Source of the DNA: a virus | DNA: 39,226 bases | Direction: 5' to 3' (one strand) | IMG/VR virus record: IMGVR_UViG_3300047287_000435 | Span: 1-39,226 of that record | Part shown: in pieces, positions 24,184-32,049 of the stretch | How positions within the stretch are numbered: the stretch's first letter is position 1 | How the letters are laid out: each line of letters starts with the position of its first letter | Position numbers and translations under genes: made by a program | Notes under the pieces: generated by a model | The model's database searches: none | Seen by the model: only the letters and a program-made list of their open reading frames with translations | What the model was told of the DNA's origin: nothing

Positions 24184-25572
24184 ATGCCGACTCGAGAGGA
24201 AATGATTGCCGCACTACGCGAGGAGGCGCCAAAGAAAAAGCCTTCACGTGAAGAAATGATTGCGGCTTTAAGGGGCTCTCCTACAGATAACAGGGGGCTT
24301 TTATCTAAAGGCGCTGACTATGGATTTCGAGTCCTTGATTATTTAGGAGGAATCGGGCGCACTTCCGCACAAGGCGCATATGATCTTTATATGATGACCA
24401 AAGACCCAAAGCATAGGCCTGAGGTTGGCATAGATGATTTTAAAAAAGCTGTAATCCAGGGCCAAGCGCCCACAACGGAGCAATTTCTTGAGCGACGCGG
24501 GGTAGGAAAAGGATTTGAAGTCGATCTGAATCCTTGGCTGAAGGGAAAAACAACGGGACGCGATATTGTGGGATTTGCTGGCGATATCGTAACCGATCCT
24601 ACTGGCCCAATAACGCAAAGCCTTTCTAAGCTTGGTAAGGGCGGTAAGGCTATTGCAACTATATTGAACCCCATTAGTGCGGCAACCGAAAAGGCTGGCG
24701 AGAAAGTCTTTAAATCTGGATTAAAAAACGTCGATAAAGATCTCGTCGAAAAAGGGAAGGGCGCTCTTTCAGACATTCTTTGGGACGAACGCACAGCTGG
24801 GTCGATGAAAAAACTTTCCGGCGTAGCAGACAAGGCCAAAGAAAAGCTAATGAGTCAGCGGGCTAAGCTTTATCAGGCTGCCAATGATGCTGGCGCTCTT
24901 GTCGATATGAGCGACGTAGTAAAGAATGCCGAAAAGGAAATTGCAAAAGTTAGAGCCAATCCAGGCACGAGGGATTTGGCTGAAAAGCTAACCGACTACC
25001 TCAATCGCTACAAGTCGGAAGGTTTCGTCGATGTTCAGTCGGCGTCTGATTGGAAGACCGCTCTTTACGATTCCCTACCTGCTACCGCTTTTGGGCCCGA
25101 TGGGAAAGTAAAGGGCGTTGCGAAGAACTTTGAGAAGGCTCTGGCCAAGGACTTCAAGCTAGCTATAGAAAAGGCGGCCGACGATGTCGCGCCCGGCATG
25201 GGACGTGAGATAAACAAAATTAACGAAAAAGTAGGAACCATTCTCACGGCCAGAAAACCCATAAACCGCGAGATAAAAAAAGCTGTAACTCCGAATAGTG
25301 GGACTCAAGTCGATGTCATGTTTGGAGGACTTGGTGGAAGTATTGGTGGAATGTTTGGGGGCTGGCCTGGAGCTGCTATAGGTACAGCTACGGCTATTGG
25401 CAGTAAAAATGCCATGAAGGCTTTTAACACCACTGGCGGAAGAACTCGAACTGGGTTGCTTCTTAATCAGTTTGGGAAAACCGGCTTGCTTGACAATGCT
25501 GCTAGACGCGGATTGATTAATTTGAGCGAAGAGGATGAAGAAAAGCTCAAGAAGTTCGTTAGGTCGAAATGA
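24184..25572 (+). CDS. Large ejection / internal virion protein candidate
   Basis: 462 residues. The N-terminus carries two copies of a short helical unit, TREEMIAALR and SREEMIAALR, separated by a Lys/Pro linker; such repeated EEMIAALR-type units are known at the start of large phage internal proteins. A region with DIVGFAGDIVTDPTGPITQS and long charged helices follows. Near the C-terminus a glycine-rich hydrophobic stretch (VMFGGLGGSIGGMFGGWPGA) could span a membrane. It is probably the largest protein ejected into the cell with the DNA. Its stop forms ATGA with the next gene. Confidence 0.6.
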   Translation: MPTREEMIAALREEAPKKKPSREEMIAALRGSPTDNRGLLSKGADYGFRVLDYLGGIGRTSAQGAYDLYMMTKDPKHRPEVGIDDFKKAVIQGQAPTTEQFLERRGVGKGFEVDLNPWLKGKTTGRDIVGFAGDIVTDPTGPITQSLSKLGKGGKAIATILNPISAATEKAGEKVFKSGLKNVDKDLVEKGKGALSDILWDERTAGSMKKLSGVADKAKEKLMSQRAKLYQAANDAGALVDMSDVVKNAEKEIAKVRANPGTRDLAEKLTDYLNRYKSEGFVDVQSASDWKTALYDSLPATAFGPDGKVKGVAKNFEKALAKDFKLAIEKAADDVAPGMGREINKINEKVGTILTARKPINREIKKAVTPNSGTQVDVMFGGLGGSIGGMFGGWPGAAIGTATAIGSKNAMKAFNTTGGRTRTGLLLNQFGKTGLLDNAARRGLINLSEEDEEKLKKFVRSK

Positions 25573-25913
25573 ACGAAACCGTTAATAAGTCCTGGACTAC
25601 TTTTCTAGAAAGCCTAGGCGACGACTTAGAATCGTCGTTCGACAAGCTACCGTGCGCTATTGAGGAGTTTTTCGATCAACAAAAATTTATCGATAAGGCT
25701 AGGAAAGACTTAAAGCGAAAAGAGATCGAGAAAATTCTTAAGCTCTATCTAACTCGACTCGATCTCCTAACGCTTCGTGATAAGATCGAAAAGTATCGCC
25801 GGAACTTTGAGCGAGGATTTGGTCGGGATCGCTTAAATCATTTGCAGTTACTCGTCGATTTAAAGATCATTTTAGAGAATCAAAAACCGAGACGCGGGTT
25901 ACTCGCGTCATAA
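25569..25913 (+). CDS. Hypothetical charged helical protein
   Basis: 114 residues, ATGA-coupled to the previous gene. Highly charged and helical (KARKDLKRKEIEKILKLYLT), suggesting a coiled coil. No signal, membrane segment or known domain. It may be an accessory of the ejection set, judged from coupling only. Confidence 0.5.
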   Translation: MNETVNKSWTTFLESLGDDLESSFDKLPCAIEEFFDQQKFIDKARKDLKRKEIEKILKLYLTRLDLLTLRDKIEKYRRNFERGFGRDRLNHLQLLVDLKIILENQKPRRGLLAS

Positions 25914-25936
25914 ACACCTAAATTAGGGGGATAGTC

Positions 25937-26203
25937 ATGGGTAAAGGGGTAAAGGAAACTCTTGAGGCATTAGAAGCAGCTCGCGTGATCTTGGTCATTT
26001 TCAAAAAAGTTATGGCAGATGGGAAAATTACAACTGGTGATATCGGCGCTGTCTTTGACCTTGTTCGCGCTATGTCTGTGCTTAACGCCGGCATTGCTGG
26101 GGTCGAGCAGGTCCCGCATGAGATGAAGGATCTGGACGCTCAGGAAGCCGAGCAGGTTATTGCTAAGGCTATGGAAATCGTAGGCCTCTTCGTAAAGGTC
26201 TAA
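25937..26203 (+). CDS. Small conserved-looking phage protein before lysis genes
   Basis: 88 residues, with GGGGGAT ribosome site. Helical, with a moderately hydrophobic stretch and the segment KVMADGKITTGDIGAVFDLV and VEQVPHEMKDLDAQEAEQVI. Small proteins of this style occur beside lysis genes in several phages, but the function is not known to me. It could be a virion or lysis-associated protein. Next comes the putative holin. Confidence 0.5.
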   Translation: MGKGVKETLEALEAARVILVIFKKVMADGKITTGDIGAVFDLVRAMSVLNAGIAGVEQVPHEMKDLDAQEAEQVIAKAMEIVGLFVKV

Positions 26204-26206
26204 GCC

Positions 26207-26365
26207 TTGAACTGGCTCGATATTCTAATCAAAATCATTCAGATCATAGGCGCTATCATTCAGGTGTGGCGCCTTAATGGGGCTCAAGAGGCTAAGCTTG
26301 TAGCCGAAAAGCACCGTCAAGCGATCTGCGATGAGGCGTGTCAGTTAAAGGAAAAGAAGAAATGA
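26207..26365 (+). CDS. 52-residue membrane protein, holin candidate
   Basis: A short frame with a TTG start at 26207 and TGA at 26363-26365 forming ATGA with the endolysin start. The first 22 residues, WLDILIKIIQIIGAIIQVWR, form one hydrophobic helix. The rest is charged, with two cysteines and a Lys-rich end. A one-helix protein coupled directly to an endolysin is a good candidate for a small holin, pinholin or lysis regulator that lets the enzyme reach the cell wall. Evidence is position and topology only. Confidence 0.55.
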   Translation: MNWLDILIKIIQIIGAIIQVWRLNGAQEAKLVAEKHRQAICDEACQLKEKKK

Positions 26366-26937
26366 GAAAAATCCCTTTTGAGCTAGAGCAGTTCTTAGAT
26401 CAGAAATTGGCTAACTTCGGCGCGGCTCAAGAGGCGATTAAGAAGAAAGACGCGCGGGCGCTGATGCAATACGCGGCGCTCGCCTGTGTCGGCATCAAGG
26501 AAGTACCGAACAATAAAGGGAAAATGGTCTTGATGTTTTCAGACACCATAGGCCCTGCCGACTCTATCCCATGGTGCATGGCGTTTGTGCAGAGCATGAT
26601 TGCTTACGCTGAGGAGAAAACGGGAAAGGTTTCGCCTGTCTTTGCGACCGAGCACTGTATGACGTGCTGGCGCGAAACTCCGAAAGCAAATCGAGTTAAG
26701 TTCTTTCCGGCACCAGGCGCCGTCATTATCTGGCGACGAGAGGGATCCGACTCTGGCCATACCGGCATTTTACTATCGGCTACGCAGAAGAGTTTCGTAG
26801 CGGTCGAGGGGAATACGGGTAGCGGTATAGATGAAAACGCCGAGGCGATCAGAGAAGGCGACGGCGTCTATAAGACAAGGCGCCCTATGGGCGATATCGG
26901 AAGCCTAGAGCTAATCGGCTTCCTAAAGCCTTTTTAA
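26362..26937 (+). CDS. Endolysin, CHAP-type peptidase/amidase
   Basis: 191 residues from ATG 26362; an upstream GTG at 26338 is less likely given the ATGA overlap. The cysteine-histidine peptidase core is visible: DSIPWCMAFVQSMI with Cys72, then APGAVIIWRREGSDSGHTGI with His133, and VEGNTG with Glu149/Asn151. Such enzymes cut peptidoglycan peptides or amide bonds to lyse the host at the end of infection. It has no signal peptide, so it would depend on a holin such as the small membrane protein just upstream. It is the last gene of the rightward late operon and converges with the leftward operon, overlapping by four bases. Confidence 0.8.
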   Translation: MRKIPFELEQFLDQKLANFGAAQEAIKKKDARALMQYAALACVGIKEVPNNKGKMVLMFSDTIGPADSIPWCMAFVQSMIAYAEEKTGKVSPVFATEHCMTCWRETPKANRVKFFPAPGAVIIWRREGSDSGHTGILLSATQKSFVAVEGNTGSGIDENAEAIREGDGVYKTRRPMGDIGSLELIGFLKPF

Positions 26938-27110
26938 AGCTCTCTTTTTAAAACGTAAGTCGAAAAGATCCCGCCGCCTGAACCTATATACGTCGTAGAG
27001 CTTACGAGTTCCCAGCGCTCGACCCCAAGCTTATTTAGGATTTCTTCTTTTAGGCGAACTTCCAAAATCCCGAACTCTAAAATCGTGTATTCCCACTTAG
27101 TCTTCGCCAA
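26934..27110 (-). CDS. 58-residue DUF4177-like protein
   Basis: A short leftward frame starting at TTG 27110 inside the end of the upstream gene and stopping over the endolysin stop. Its product MAKTKWEYTILEFG, NKLGVERWELVSS and YVLKREL has the WEY...LGxxxWELV...YxLKR pattern of DUF4177-type small proteins found in bacteria and phages, function unknown. The pattern match is what makes it a likely real gene. It is the last gene of the leftward operon. Confidence 0.6.
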   Translation of the reverse strand: MAKTKWEYTILEFGILEVRLKEEILNKLGVERWELVSSTTYIGSGGGIFSTYVLKREL

Positions 27111-27438
27111 GGTGCTTCTTCTTTAGCTCGGCCATTTTCGAGCGCTTATAGGTGTTCATGATATTTGTATGAGACTGATCGATATTTTTTAAAAGCTCGC
27201 CGAAAGCCTTAACTAGGTCGGCTTGATCGGGATGAGCCGCCTTTAGCCTTTCAAATTCAGCCTTTTCAGTCTGCTCGACCTGAAGCTGAAGCGCCTTCGT
27301 CTCGGCGTCGATTACATCGATTTCGTCTAAGATTTCTTTAGCGACGAATCGTTTACCGTAGTCGATATAGCGGGTCGCAAACCCACGCATCTGAAATAGG
27401 TCCGTTTCGATTATTTTCTCTAGTTCTTCTTTTGTCAT
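27097..27438 (-). CDS. Hypothetical helical protein
   Basis: 113 residues, start ATG with AAAGGAG six bases upstream. Charged helices throughout, including KALQLQVEQTEKAEFERLKA, consistent with a coiled coil. No membrane or catalytic motif. It lies downstream of the leftward glycosyltransferase gene and overlaps the DUF4177-like gene by 14 bases. Confidence 0.55.
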   Translation of the reverse strand: MTKEELEKIIETDLFQMRGFATRYIDYGKRFVAKEILDEIDVIDAETKALQLQVEQTEKAEFERLKAAHPDQADLVKAFGELLKNIDQSHTNIMNTYKRSKMAELKKKHLGED

Positions 27439-27449
27439 AAGGGGCTCCT

Positions 27450-28415
27450 TTATAAAATTGAATCCTCTAACCGGCTCCGGAAATACGTCCTAATCTCATC
27501 GCGCAACATAATCTGGCGATCACTCCAGGTCTCTAGCTGATAAAGGCCTTGAGCGTCTTTCTTTAAGTCTGTCGCCGGATCGTACTGATTTTGAATAAGA
27601 ATTTTCCAGCGGTCCTGATAAAAACGGTTCCGCTTGTTACCGTGCCAGTAATGGGTAATCGCGCCCGGCACGTAGCCCACGTCTCTCTTGATCCAGCGCT
27701 CAGCCTTCTCTTGCCATAAAGCTAAGGACTGCCTGTAACCGCCCGTACACTCATCGGGCATTGATGCTTCGTAGGAGCCGATTAGAGCGGTAGACATGTT
27801 ACGGTCACCTGATCCTAGGATACCCACATCAAAAAGGCCGCCTACGCGATTTAGAGCGTCTATGTTTGCTGCCCAAGCATAACCAGGATGGCCGTGGCGA
27901 GAATACCCACCAAGATCCCAAAAACCAGTTTTTGTAGGCTGTCGATAACCACTTTGAACATATGCCGCCATGAAACTGATCTGCTGCTTCCCGATTGGGT
28001 TGTACTGGAAGTCGAGGTCTTGAGACTTTTCCCACATCTGAACGAATTCATAATGCTCCAAGGCTTGAGCCGTTTCATAAAACCAACGCTCGGGGGGCTG
28101 GCTCGGGAAAACATCGGCGTCAACCCATGCGACTTTCTTAGCCTTAGGGTCTAGCCTCATCAAGTGCTGAATGCCGATGTTCAGCATGTTCTCTTTATGC
28201 CAAAGTTCGTCGATAGACCTTAGCTGGATATCGAGCGGGTTATCTCTTGAGGTAACGTTAAAATCGCGATCACCAAAGGCCATCTCGACTGTTATTAGCT
28301 TTACCTTACCGGCATGGCACATCTCCCGAAACTTCTCGAAAAGCCGGTAGCGCCTTCGGTATCTAATAGGGTTAGAAATAGCCGTAACGACGTAAAAGTT
28401 TTCGGTATTTAACAA
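27450..28415 (-). CDS. Glycosyltransferase-like protein
   Basis: 321 residues. NFYVVTAISNPIRYRRRYRL at the N-terminus, KVAWVDADVFPSQ with the metal-binding DAD at 99-101, and the C-terminal ITHYWHGNKRNRFYQDRWKI are typical of a GT-A-fold glycosyltransferase found in phages and bacteria. It should transfer a sugar from a nucleotide donor; acceptor unknown (DNA base, virion protein or host surface polysaccharide). The start is TTG with GGGGAG six bases upstream, and that site lies in a hairpin (28419-28441). With the genes at 16135, 36723 and 37487 it suggests a sugar-modification theme. Confidence 0.75.
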   Translation of the reverse strand: MLNTENFYVVTAISNPIRYRRRYRLFEKFREMCHAGKVKLITVEMAFGDRDFNVTSRDNPLDIQLRSIDELWHKENMLNIGIQHLMRLDPKAKKVAWVDADVFPSQPPERWFYETAQALEHYEFVQMWEKSQDLDFQYNPIGKQQISFMAAYVQSGYRQPTKTGFWDLGGYSRHGHPGYAWAANIDALNRVGGLFDVGILGSGDRNMSTALIGSYEASMPDECTGGYRQSLALWQEKAERWIKRDVGYVPGAITHYWHGNKRNRFYQDRWKILIQNQYDPATDLKKDAQGLYQLETWSDRQIMLRDEIRTYFRSRLEDSIL

Positions 28416-28418
28416 AGG

Positions 28419-28441
28419 ATGCTCCCCTAACGGAGAAGCAT
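28419..28441 (-). promoter_or_regulatory. Hairpin covering the glycosyltransferase ribosome site
   Basis: On the minus strand ATGCTTCTC pairs with GGGGAGCAT (nine pairs, two G-U) around a short CGTTA-type loop. GGGGAG is the Shine-Dalgarno of the TTG start at 28415, so folding would hide it. This could be a temperature- or factor-dependent translation control. Confidence 0.45.
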
Positions 28442-28490
28442 TCTATACGTCTAAGCACTTCGTCAACTAGACCATTAACGCTCGGTGCCT

Positions 28491-28673
28491 TTAACCTTCT
28501 TTTATTAAGAATTCGATAGCCGATTCGGGGAGCTTTTCGTCGTCTTCTTCTGGGTCTATCTTACCGTCTAAAAAGAGTTTTAGTTTTCTGTTAGCGATTA
28601 GCGCTGCGGCTTCGGCTGAGGCATACTCGCCGTCCTTGTTTTTGAAATCCTCTGGTTTAAATAAATCTTTCAC
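28491..28673 (-). CDS. 60-residue hypothetical protein
   Basis: Starts with an ATGA overlap over the upstream stop. Sequence begins MKDLFKPEDFKNKDGEY, with AAALIANRKLKLFLDGK and an acidic segment PEEDDEKLPE. Small, soluble, no cysteines. The C-terminal half resembles short helical phage accessory proteins but no family is named. Part of the coupled leftward series. Confidence 0.6.
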   Translation of the reverse strand: MKDLFKPEDFKNKDGEYASAEAAALIANRKLKLFLDGKIDPEEDDEKLPESAIEFLIKEG

Positions 28674-29053
28674 TTCTTATCCCTCATCTCCTCGGCCTTC
28701 AAAAGTGCTTCGCGAGCGGTCTGGCCCATCTCTGCGCTAGTTATATAAGGTGGACCGATTCTCCAGTTCCTGTGCGAAGGACTTGATGGCCAAGAAATTT
28801 GAGTAATGCCGTCGATATCAAGATTGTGTCCCTCAGCATAAAATTCCAGCGCCTCCCTATACACGGCTGAGATTTCGCGTTCGAGCTGGAGTTCCTTTTC
28901 TGATTTAACTAATTTTTTGGCGAGCGGATACGGGTCTAATTTTAACCGCTCAATCTCCTCGCGGGCGGACGCAACGCCCTTGTCGTAACCTTGTTGCCAA
29001 CCGCTGCACGTATCACGGCATGGATGATTTAGCTCTTCGTTTGACTGGATCAT
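28670..29053 (-). CDS. Hypothetical protein with HPC-TCSG motif
   Basis: About 127 residues from the ATG at 29053, which gives an ATGA overlap with the upstream stop; a longer frame is open but its N-terminus lies over the upstream gene. Near the N-terminus NHPCRDTCSGWQQGYDKG carries two cysteines in a motif shared with the gene at 29855-30097. It continues as a charged helix and ends in a segment with GPPYITSAEMGQTAREALLK. Function unknown; the shared motif may bind metal or be a small interaction module. Confidence 0.6.
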   Translation of the reverse strand: MIQSNEELNHPCRDTCSGWQQGYDKGVASAREEIERLKLDPYPLAKKLVKSEKELQLEREISAVYREALEFYAEGHNLDIDGITQISWPSSPSHRNWRIGPPYITSAEMGQTAREALLKAEEMRDKK

Positions 29054-29715
29054 CCTTCCCCCTTCCATGCTTTGTACGCGGACAATACCTCTAATCGTTT
29101 TTCTGTGGTCTTCCAATCCCAAAGGAAATAGCACTCCCCCTTGACCCAGATACGCCAACAGGCTCGGCATAATTCTTCATCGGGGATGTCGTTGCCGTTA
29201 CAGCAGCCAATACAGTGCTTGGTTTTTCCATGTTCAATTTCTGACTTTATTTCCTTCAAAGCCCCCGCGAGTTTTTCGATTATCGTGCGGGCGGCGGTGA
29301 GTTCTTTACCTATGTTTCTTTGAATGTCCGCTTCGCGCAAAGTGGCTTCGCACCTGCGGCGCCACTCGTCGCGCTCTTTATCAACCTCATGAAACGCATC
29401 CATCCACCGCTCGTTTTCCGCCTTCAGCGCCGCAATCTGGCTAGAGAGTTGGTCGTGTTGCCATTTGGCCGAATCTTCTCCGCCGTCAGTGTAAGCTCCA
29501 GCCATTGGCAAATATTCTTCTTTTTCCCACAATCTAAAAGCTTTTTTATCAAGCTCCGGCGCGGCGTTGAGATAGTGGTTGTGGAGCCATTCGACGCCAG
29601 CCATCCAAAAGTCTTGGCAATAGGGTTTGCCTAAAGCGTGGGCCGCTAAAATTTCGTGACCAGCTTTTATAGCAGCTTCGAGCACGGGCTTGGGGAGGTT
29701 CTTATATTTGCTCAT
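29050..29715 (-). CDS. Hypothetical coiled-coil protein with Cys cluster
   Basis: 221 residues. The centre (SQIAALKAENERWMDAFHEV) is a coiled coil. The C-terminal part contains HCIGCCNGNDIPDEELCRAC, a five-cysteine cluster that could bind zinc. The N-terminus has AGHEILAAHALGKPYCQDFW. It resembles composite accessory phage proteins of no known function. It is coupled on both sides by ATGA overlaps, including to the short membrane protein gene upstream. Confidence 0.6.
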   Translation of the reverse strand: MSKYKNLPKPVLEAAIKAGHEILAAHALGKPYCQDFWMAGVEWLHNHYLNAAPELDKKAFRLWEKEEYLPMAGAYTDGGEDSAKWQHDQLSSQIAALKAENERWMDAFHEVDKERDEWRRRCEATLREADIQRNIGKELTAARTIIEKLAGALKEIKSEIEHGKTKHCIGCCNGNDIPDEELCRACWRIWVKGECYFLWDWKTTEKRLEVLSAYKAWKGEG

Positions 29716-29858
29716 TTAAACCACCAATCTCGCCAGAAATATTCCCAAAGTAAAATAGTAGATAGAGAATCAAGAGCGACAAAAAATATATATACAGTCC
29801 ACCTGGATAATCTCCTAATTCGTCTTTTTGTCTTAAGGCTAAGTTCGTCATTATTCAT
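29712..29858 (-). CDS. 48-residue membrane protein
   Basis: A short leftward gene: ATG at 29858 with GGAG upstream, TGA at 29712-29714. It is coupled by ATGA overlaps both to the gene before (stop at 29855) and to the gene after (start at 29715). The product has a basic N-terminus (LKTKRRIRRLSRW) followed by one transmembrane helix (TVYIFFVALDSLSTILLW) and an aromatic tail. Double coupling makes it a confident gene although it is very short. Function unknown. Confidence 0.65.
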   Translation of the reverse strand: MNNDELSLKTKRRIRRLSRWTVYIFFVALDSLSTILLWEYFWRDWWFK

Positions 29859-30097
29859 TTTCTTAACTCCTTAAGTTTGGCGAGCGCCGCACGTAAAAAT
29901 ATATTTTGCTCTATTTGGTTGTCCGCCGCCTCCGCCACGTCCGCAAGCGCTTCGATGAGTGGGAGCAGGCGGGCGTTTTCTTGTGCCTTACCCGCGCCTA
30001 TGCCTTGTGTCCGCCCGCTGCATGTCTCTGCACACGGATGCTGGAATGAGTGTGCTTCGTTCGACTCCGCAAGCTTCAGGATTTCTGCTTTGGTCAT
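29855..30097 (-). CDS. Hypothetical protein with HPC-TCSG motif
   Basis: 80 residues. HSFQHPCAETCSGRTQGIGA shares the HPCxxTCSGxxQG motif with the product of 28670-29053, so the two genes carry a common small module. The rest is an Ala/Leu-rich helix (LLPLIEALADVAEAADNQIE). ATG start preceded by GAGAGGTGACC. Function unknown. Coupled to the 48-residue membrane protein gene downstream. Confidence 0.6.
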   Translation of the reverse strand: MTKAEILKLAESNEAHSFQHPCAETCSGRTQGIGAGKAQENARLLPLIEALADVAEAADNQIEQNIFLRAALAKLKELRK

Positions 30098-30135
30098 AGG
30101 TCACCTCTCGTTAACAGTAGTTATCGCGACTTTTT

Positions 30136-30366
30136 TTATTTCAAAAACTTAATGCTTTGTTTAATCTCATCGCTTAAGCGCTCAAGGTCATTTAAGTCGA
30201 GAACAACAGTTTTTAGTGGAGATCCTTGACCGTAGAGTTTTGGGCCAAAGATTCGAAACCCATCGCCATTTCCTTCAGCATTTACTCGGCTTATAGTGAG
30301 GCCGAGTGAATTATGTACGCGATAGATTTCCAATTCTACTTTTTTATTTGACGCTTTTCGTTTCAT
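30136..30366 (-). CDS. Hypothetical small protein
   Basis: About 76 residues from ATG 30366 with GAGTGAG upstream; a GTG at 30378 would add four residues. Basic start (MKRKASNKK), then beta strands (VELEIYRVHNSLGLTISRVN) and a C-terminal helix with LSDEIKQSIKFLK. No family recognised. Gaps of about 30-40 bases separate it from both neighbours, larger than most in this operon. Confidence 0.55.
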   Translation of the reverse strand: MKRKASNKKVELEIYRVHNSLGLTISRVNAEGNGDGFRIFGPKLYGQGSPLKTVVLDLNDLERLSDEIKQSIKFLK

Positions 30367-30396
30367 TTTAATACTCACTCTCGTTCGTTGCTCTTA

Positions 30397-30762
30397 TCAC
30401 TTCTCACCCCTCACGATGGCCATGAGTTCGGCGTTCATTAGGTCCAGCCCAATCTGTTTGCTAAATTTGTCTGGCCATTTTGTATATTCGTCCCGCTGCT
30501 CAATCAGCTTCTCTATCACCTTAATCGCGGTCGGCAGGTCGGTTCTGGCGTGTGCTGCGAATATGCAGTCAGATTTAGCTTTTGGATTTTCTCTGTCTGT
30601 GTACCATGCCAAAATATTGTGGTTCTTTGGCGTTATACAAGTTTCCAACTGATAGCTAATTGACCCATCATCATTGTCGAAGCGTACAACTTCAAGCGGA
30701 CCCTCAGTCGCCATATCCGCCCGCTCTTTTACTTCGGTGAGCCAGTCTTTAAGATCATTCAC
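30397..30762 (-). CDS. Ea22-like phage protein
   Basis: 121 residues from GTG 30762, behind AGGGAG at seven bases and overlapping the previous stop by eight bases; the longer open frame is unlikely. The segment DCIFAAHARTDLPTAIKVIE (about 78-97) is the hallmark of a widespread class of small phage proteins (Ea22/ead-like) with unknown roles. The N-terminus (LTEVKERADMATEGPLEVV) also fits. Coupled in the leftward operon. Confidence 0.65.
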   Translation of the reverse strand: MNDLKDWLTEVKERADMATEGPLEVVRFDNDDGSISYQLETCITPKNHNILAWYTDRENPKAKSDCIFAAHARTDLPTAIKVIEKLIEQRDEYTKWPDKFSKQIGLDLMNAELMAIVRGEK

Positions 30763-30970
30763 GGCCAATCTCCCTTTTGAACTTCTTAAAATCAGCCACA
30801 GGCTCATATACTTCCAAAAGTTCCAAGACTCCGGCCAACTTCTCGGCCTGCTCTAGGAGAGCTGTGTACTCAATGGCTTTTATATACCAGTCTTGGTCAA
30901 TATAATGGGCGTCACCTGGTAAGCGGTCGTTGTGGTGAAACAAATAGCGTTTTGGCTTGCCGTTGCTCAT
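30755..30970 (-). CDS. Hypothetical small protein
   Basis: 71 residues. N-terminus MSNGKPKRYLFHHNDRLPGD, then a helical region (IEYTALLEQAEKLAGVLELL). ATGA-type overlap with the gene before. No cysteines, no membrane segment. No known family. Confidence 0.55.
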   Translation of the reverse strand: MSNGKPKRYLFHHNDRLPGDAHYIDQDWYIKAIEYTALLEQAEKLAGVLELLEVYEPVADFKKFKREIGRE

Positions 30971-31167
30971 TTGGACTCCTCTGGCCCGATCAAGATCACG
31001 CGGCCTCTTGACCCCCTCACTAATGCATGGTCCAGCAATGGCACTTCGAATTGAATTGGACCGCGATCAAGCTCTATCTCGTGCATAAGAAACACCGGCC
31101 ATGCATCGTGCTTGTTTTCTAAAAACCTCTTCAGCTCTCCAACGGTCATTGGCTTTTTATCGCTCAT
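30967..31167 (-). CDS. Hypothetical small protein
   Basis: 66 residues starting MSDKKPMTVGELKRFLENKH, followed by AWPVFLMHEIELDRGPIQFE. The MTVGELKRFLE...VFL pattern recurs in short phage proteins of unknown function. Four-base overlaps on both sides. Probably soluble. Confidence 0.55.
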   Translation of the reverse strand: MSDKKPMTVGELKRFLENKHDAWPVFLMHEIELDRGPIQFEVPLLDHALVRGSRGRVILIGPEESK

Positions 31168-31502
31168 TTGGACTCCAGTAATTTGCGAATTTCCTCTAAG
31201 GCCTGCGATACGGACTTTGAATGATCTTTTAAAATTGCGCTAAGCTTTTCTTCAAGTGTGAGCGGCTGAATTGGCTGGATGTTAATCAGAAGGCCGCTGT
31301 GGGTACTTTCGTGCGTTTCAATCGGCCGCCACCGCTGGTCGGCCTTCTTGTCCATGTAAACCTTCACTCCCTTTTCCAGCATGCACTCTAGGTCGTCGGC
31401 GGAAACGACCTCCTCGAATGCAAGCTCACCGGGCCCTTTGCTGTACTTTGTTTTTATCCTAAGCCCTAAACTCTCAATCAGCGGGTATTTGAGTTTTATC
31501 AT
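31164..31502 (-). CDS. Hypothetical protein
   Basis: 112 residues. It begins MIKLKYPLIESLGLRIKTKY, then FEEVVSADDLECMLEKGVKV, and ends in a charged helix (SVSQALEEIRKLLESK). Coupled by ATGA overlaps on both sides. No motif of known function. Confidence 0.55.
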   Translation of the reverse strand: MIKLKYPLIESLGLRIKTKYSKGPGELAFEEVVSADDLECMLEKGVKVYMDKKADQRWRPIETHESTHSGLLINIQPIQPLTLEEKLSAILKDHSKSVSQALEEIRKLLESK

Positions 31503-31708
31503 TTTGGCTCAATCTTTTGAAGGCCCACTTCTTCCGCCCACCGCTCTAGGTTTTCGAGTGGTCCGTAAAGAGCCTCCTCTGAATACTCAAGAGTTATTGG
31601 GTGCCTGACCCTAAAACAAAACTCTTTTCTATCGAACTCGGCAACCTCTAGAATTTCGCCGGTTCTTGCCCGGTACGTGTCGCCAATGTTCCATTTGTTT
31701 CCGCTCAT
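31499..31708 (-). CDS. Hypothetical small protein behind a repeated leader
   Basis: I place the start at ATG 31708 (69 residues, MSGNKWNIGDTYRARTGEIL), because TAAGGAG lies seven bases upstream inside a 24-bp sequence also found as the leader of the gene starting at 32049. The frame is open to an ATG at 31768 that gives an ATGA overlap with the upstream stop and would add 20 residues, so the longer form cannot be excluded. The protein looks like a small beta domain. Function unknown. Confidence 0.5.
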   Translation of the reverse strand: MSGNKWNIGDTYRARTGEILEVAEFDRKEFCFRVRHPITLEYSEEALYGPLENLERWAEEVGLQKIEPK

Positions 31709-31714
31709 ATCTAT

Positions 31715-31738
31715 CTCCTTAGTAAAAACCGCCGCCGC
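31715..31738. repeat. 24-bp direct repeat, copy 2 (leader with RBS)
   Basis: Identical over 24 bases to 32049-32072. On the minus strand it reads GCGGCGGCGG, TTTTT, ACTAAGGAG: a GC-rich block, a T run and a strong ribosome site just before a start codon. Confidence 0.8.
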
Positions 31739-31764
31739 CGGGCGCAACGGGTATTTGGGCTTGC

Positions 31765-32049
31765 TCATTTTTTCCTTAGCGATTCAATCGCTTCTTTAAA
31801 AGTTTTAAGGTCATCCGGGCTGTGGATTAATTTCAGCAGGCTTTCAAAAACTCGATGAAGCTCGCCATAGGCCTTATCCATCCTGACCTGGGCGTCTTGA
31901 GCGTGATTGTAATATCTCGAGCCACGCTCAAGGAGGCAATCATTTCTAGTTTTCTCTGCTGCAAGTTTGTGTTCTAGGCCAACTATGGTCCCCTTCGCTA
32001 TTGCCAACTCCTCTAGTAATTGTGCTTTTCCTTTAAAAAACATTTTCAC
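31765..32049 (-). CDS. Hypothetical coiled-coil protein
   Basis: 94 residues. MKMFFKGKAQLLEELAIAKG and LEHKLAAEKTRNDCLLERGS indicate a coiled coil; the C-terminus LIHSPDDLKTFKEAIESLRK is helical. ATG preceded by TAAGGAG in the repeated leader, directly after the tRNA-like structure. It is the first gene of the small-gene series. No family recognised. Confidence 0.55.
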   Translation of the reverse strand: MKMFFKGKAQLLEELAIAKGTIVGLEHKLAAEKTRNDCLLERGSRYYNHAQDAQVRMDKAYGELHRVFESLLKLIHSPDDLKTFKEAIESLRKK

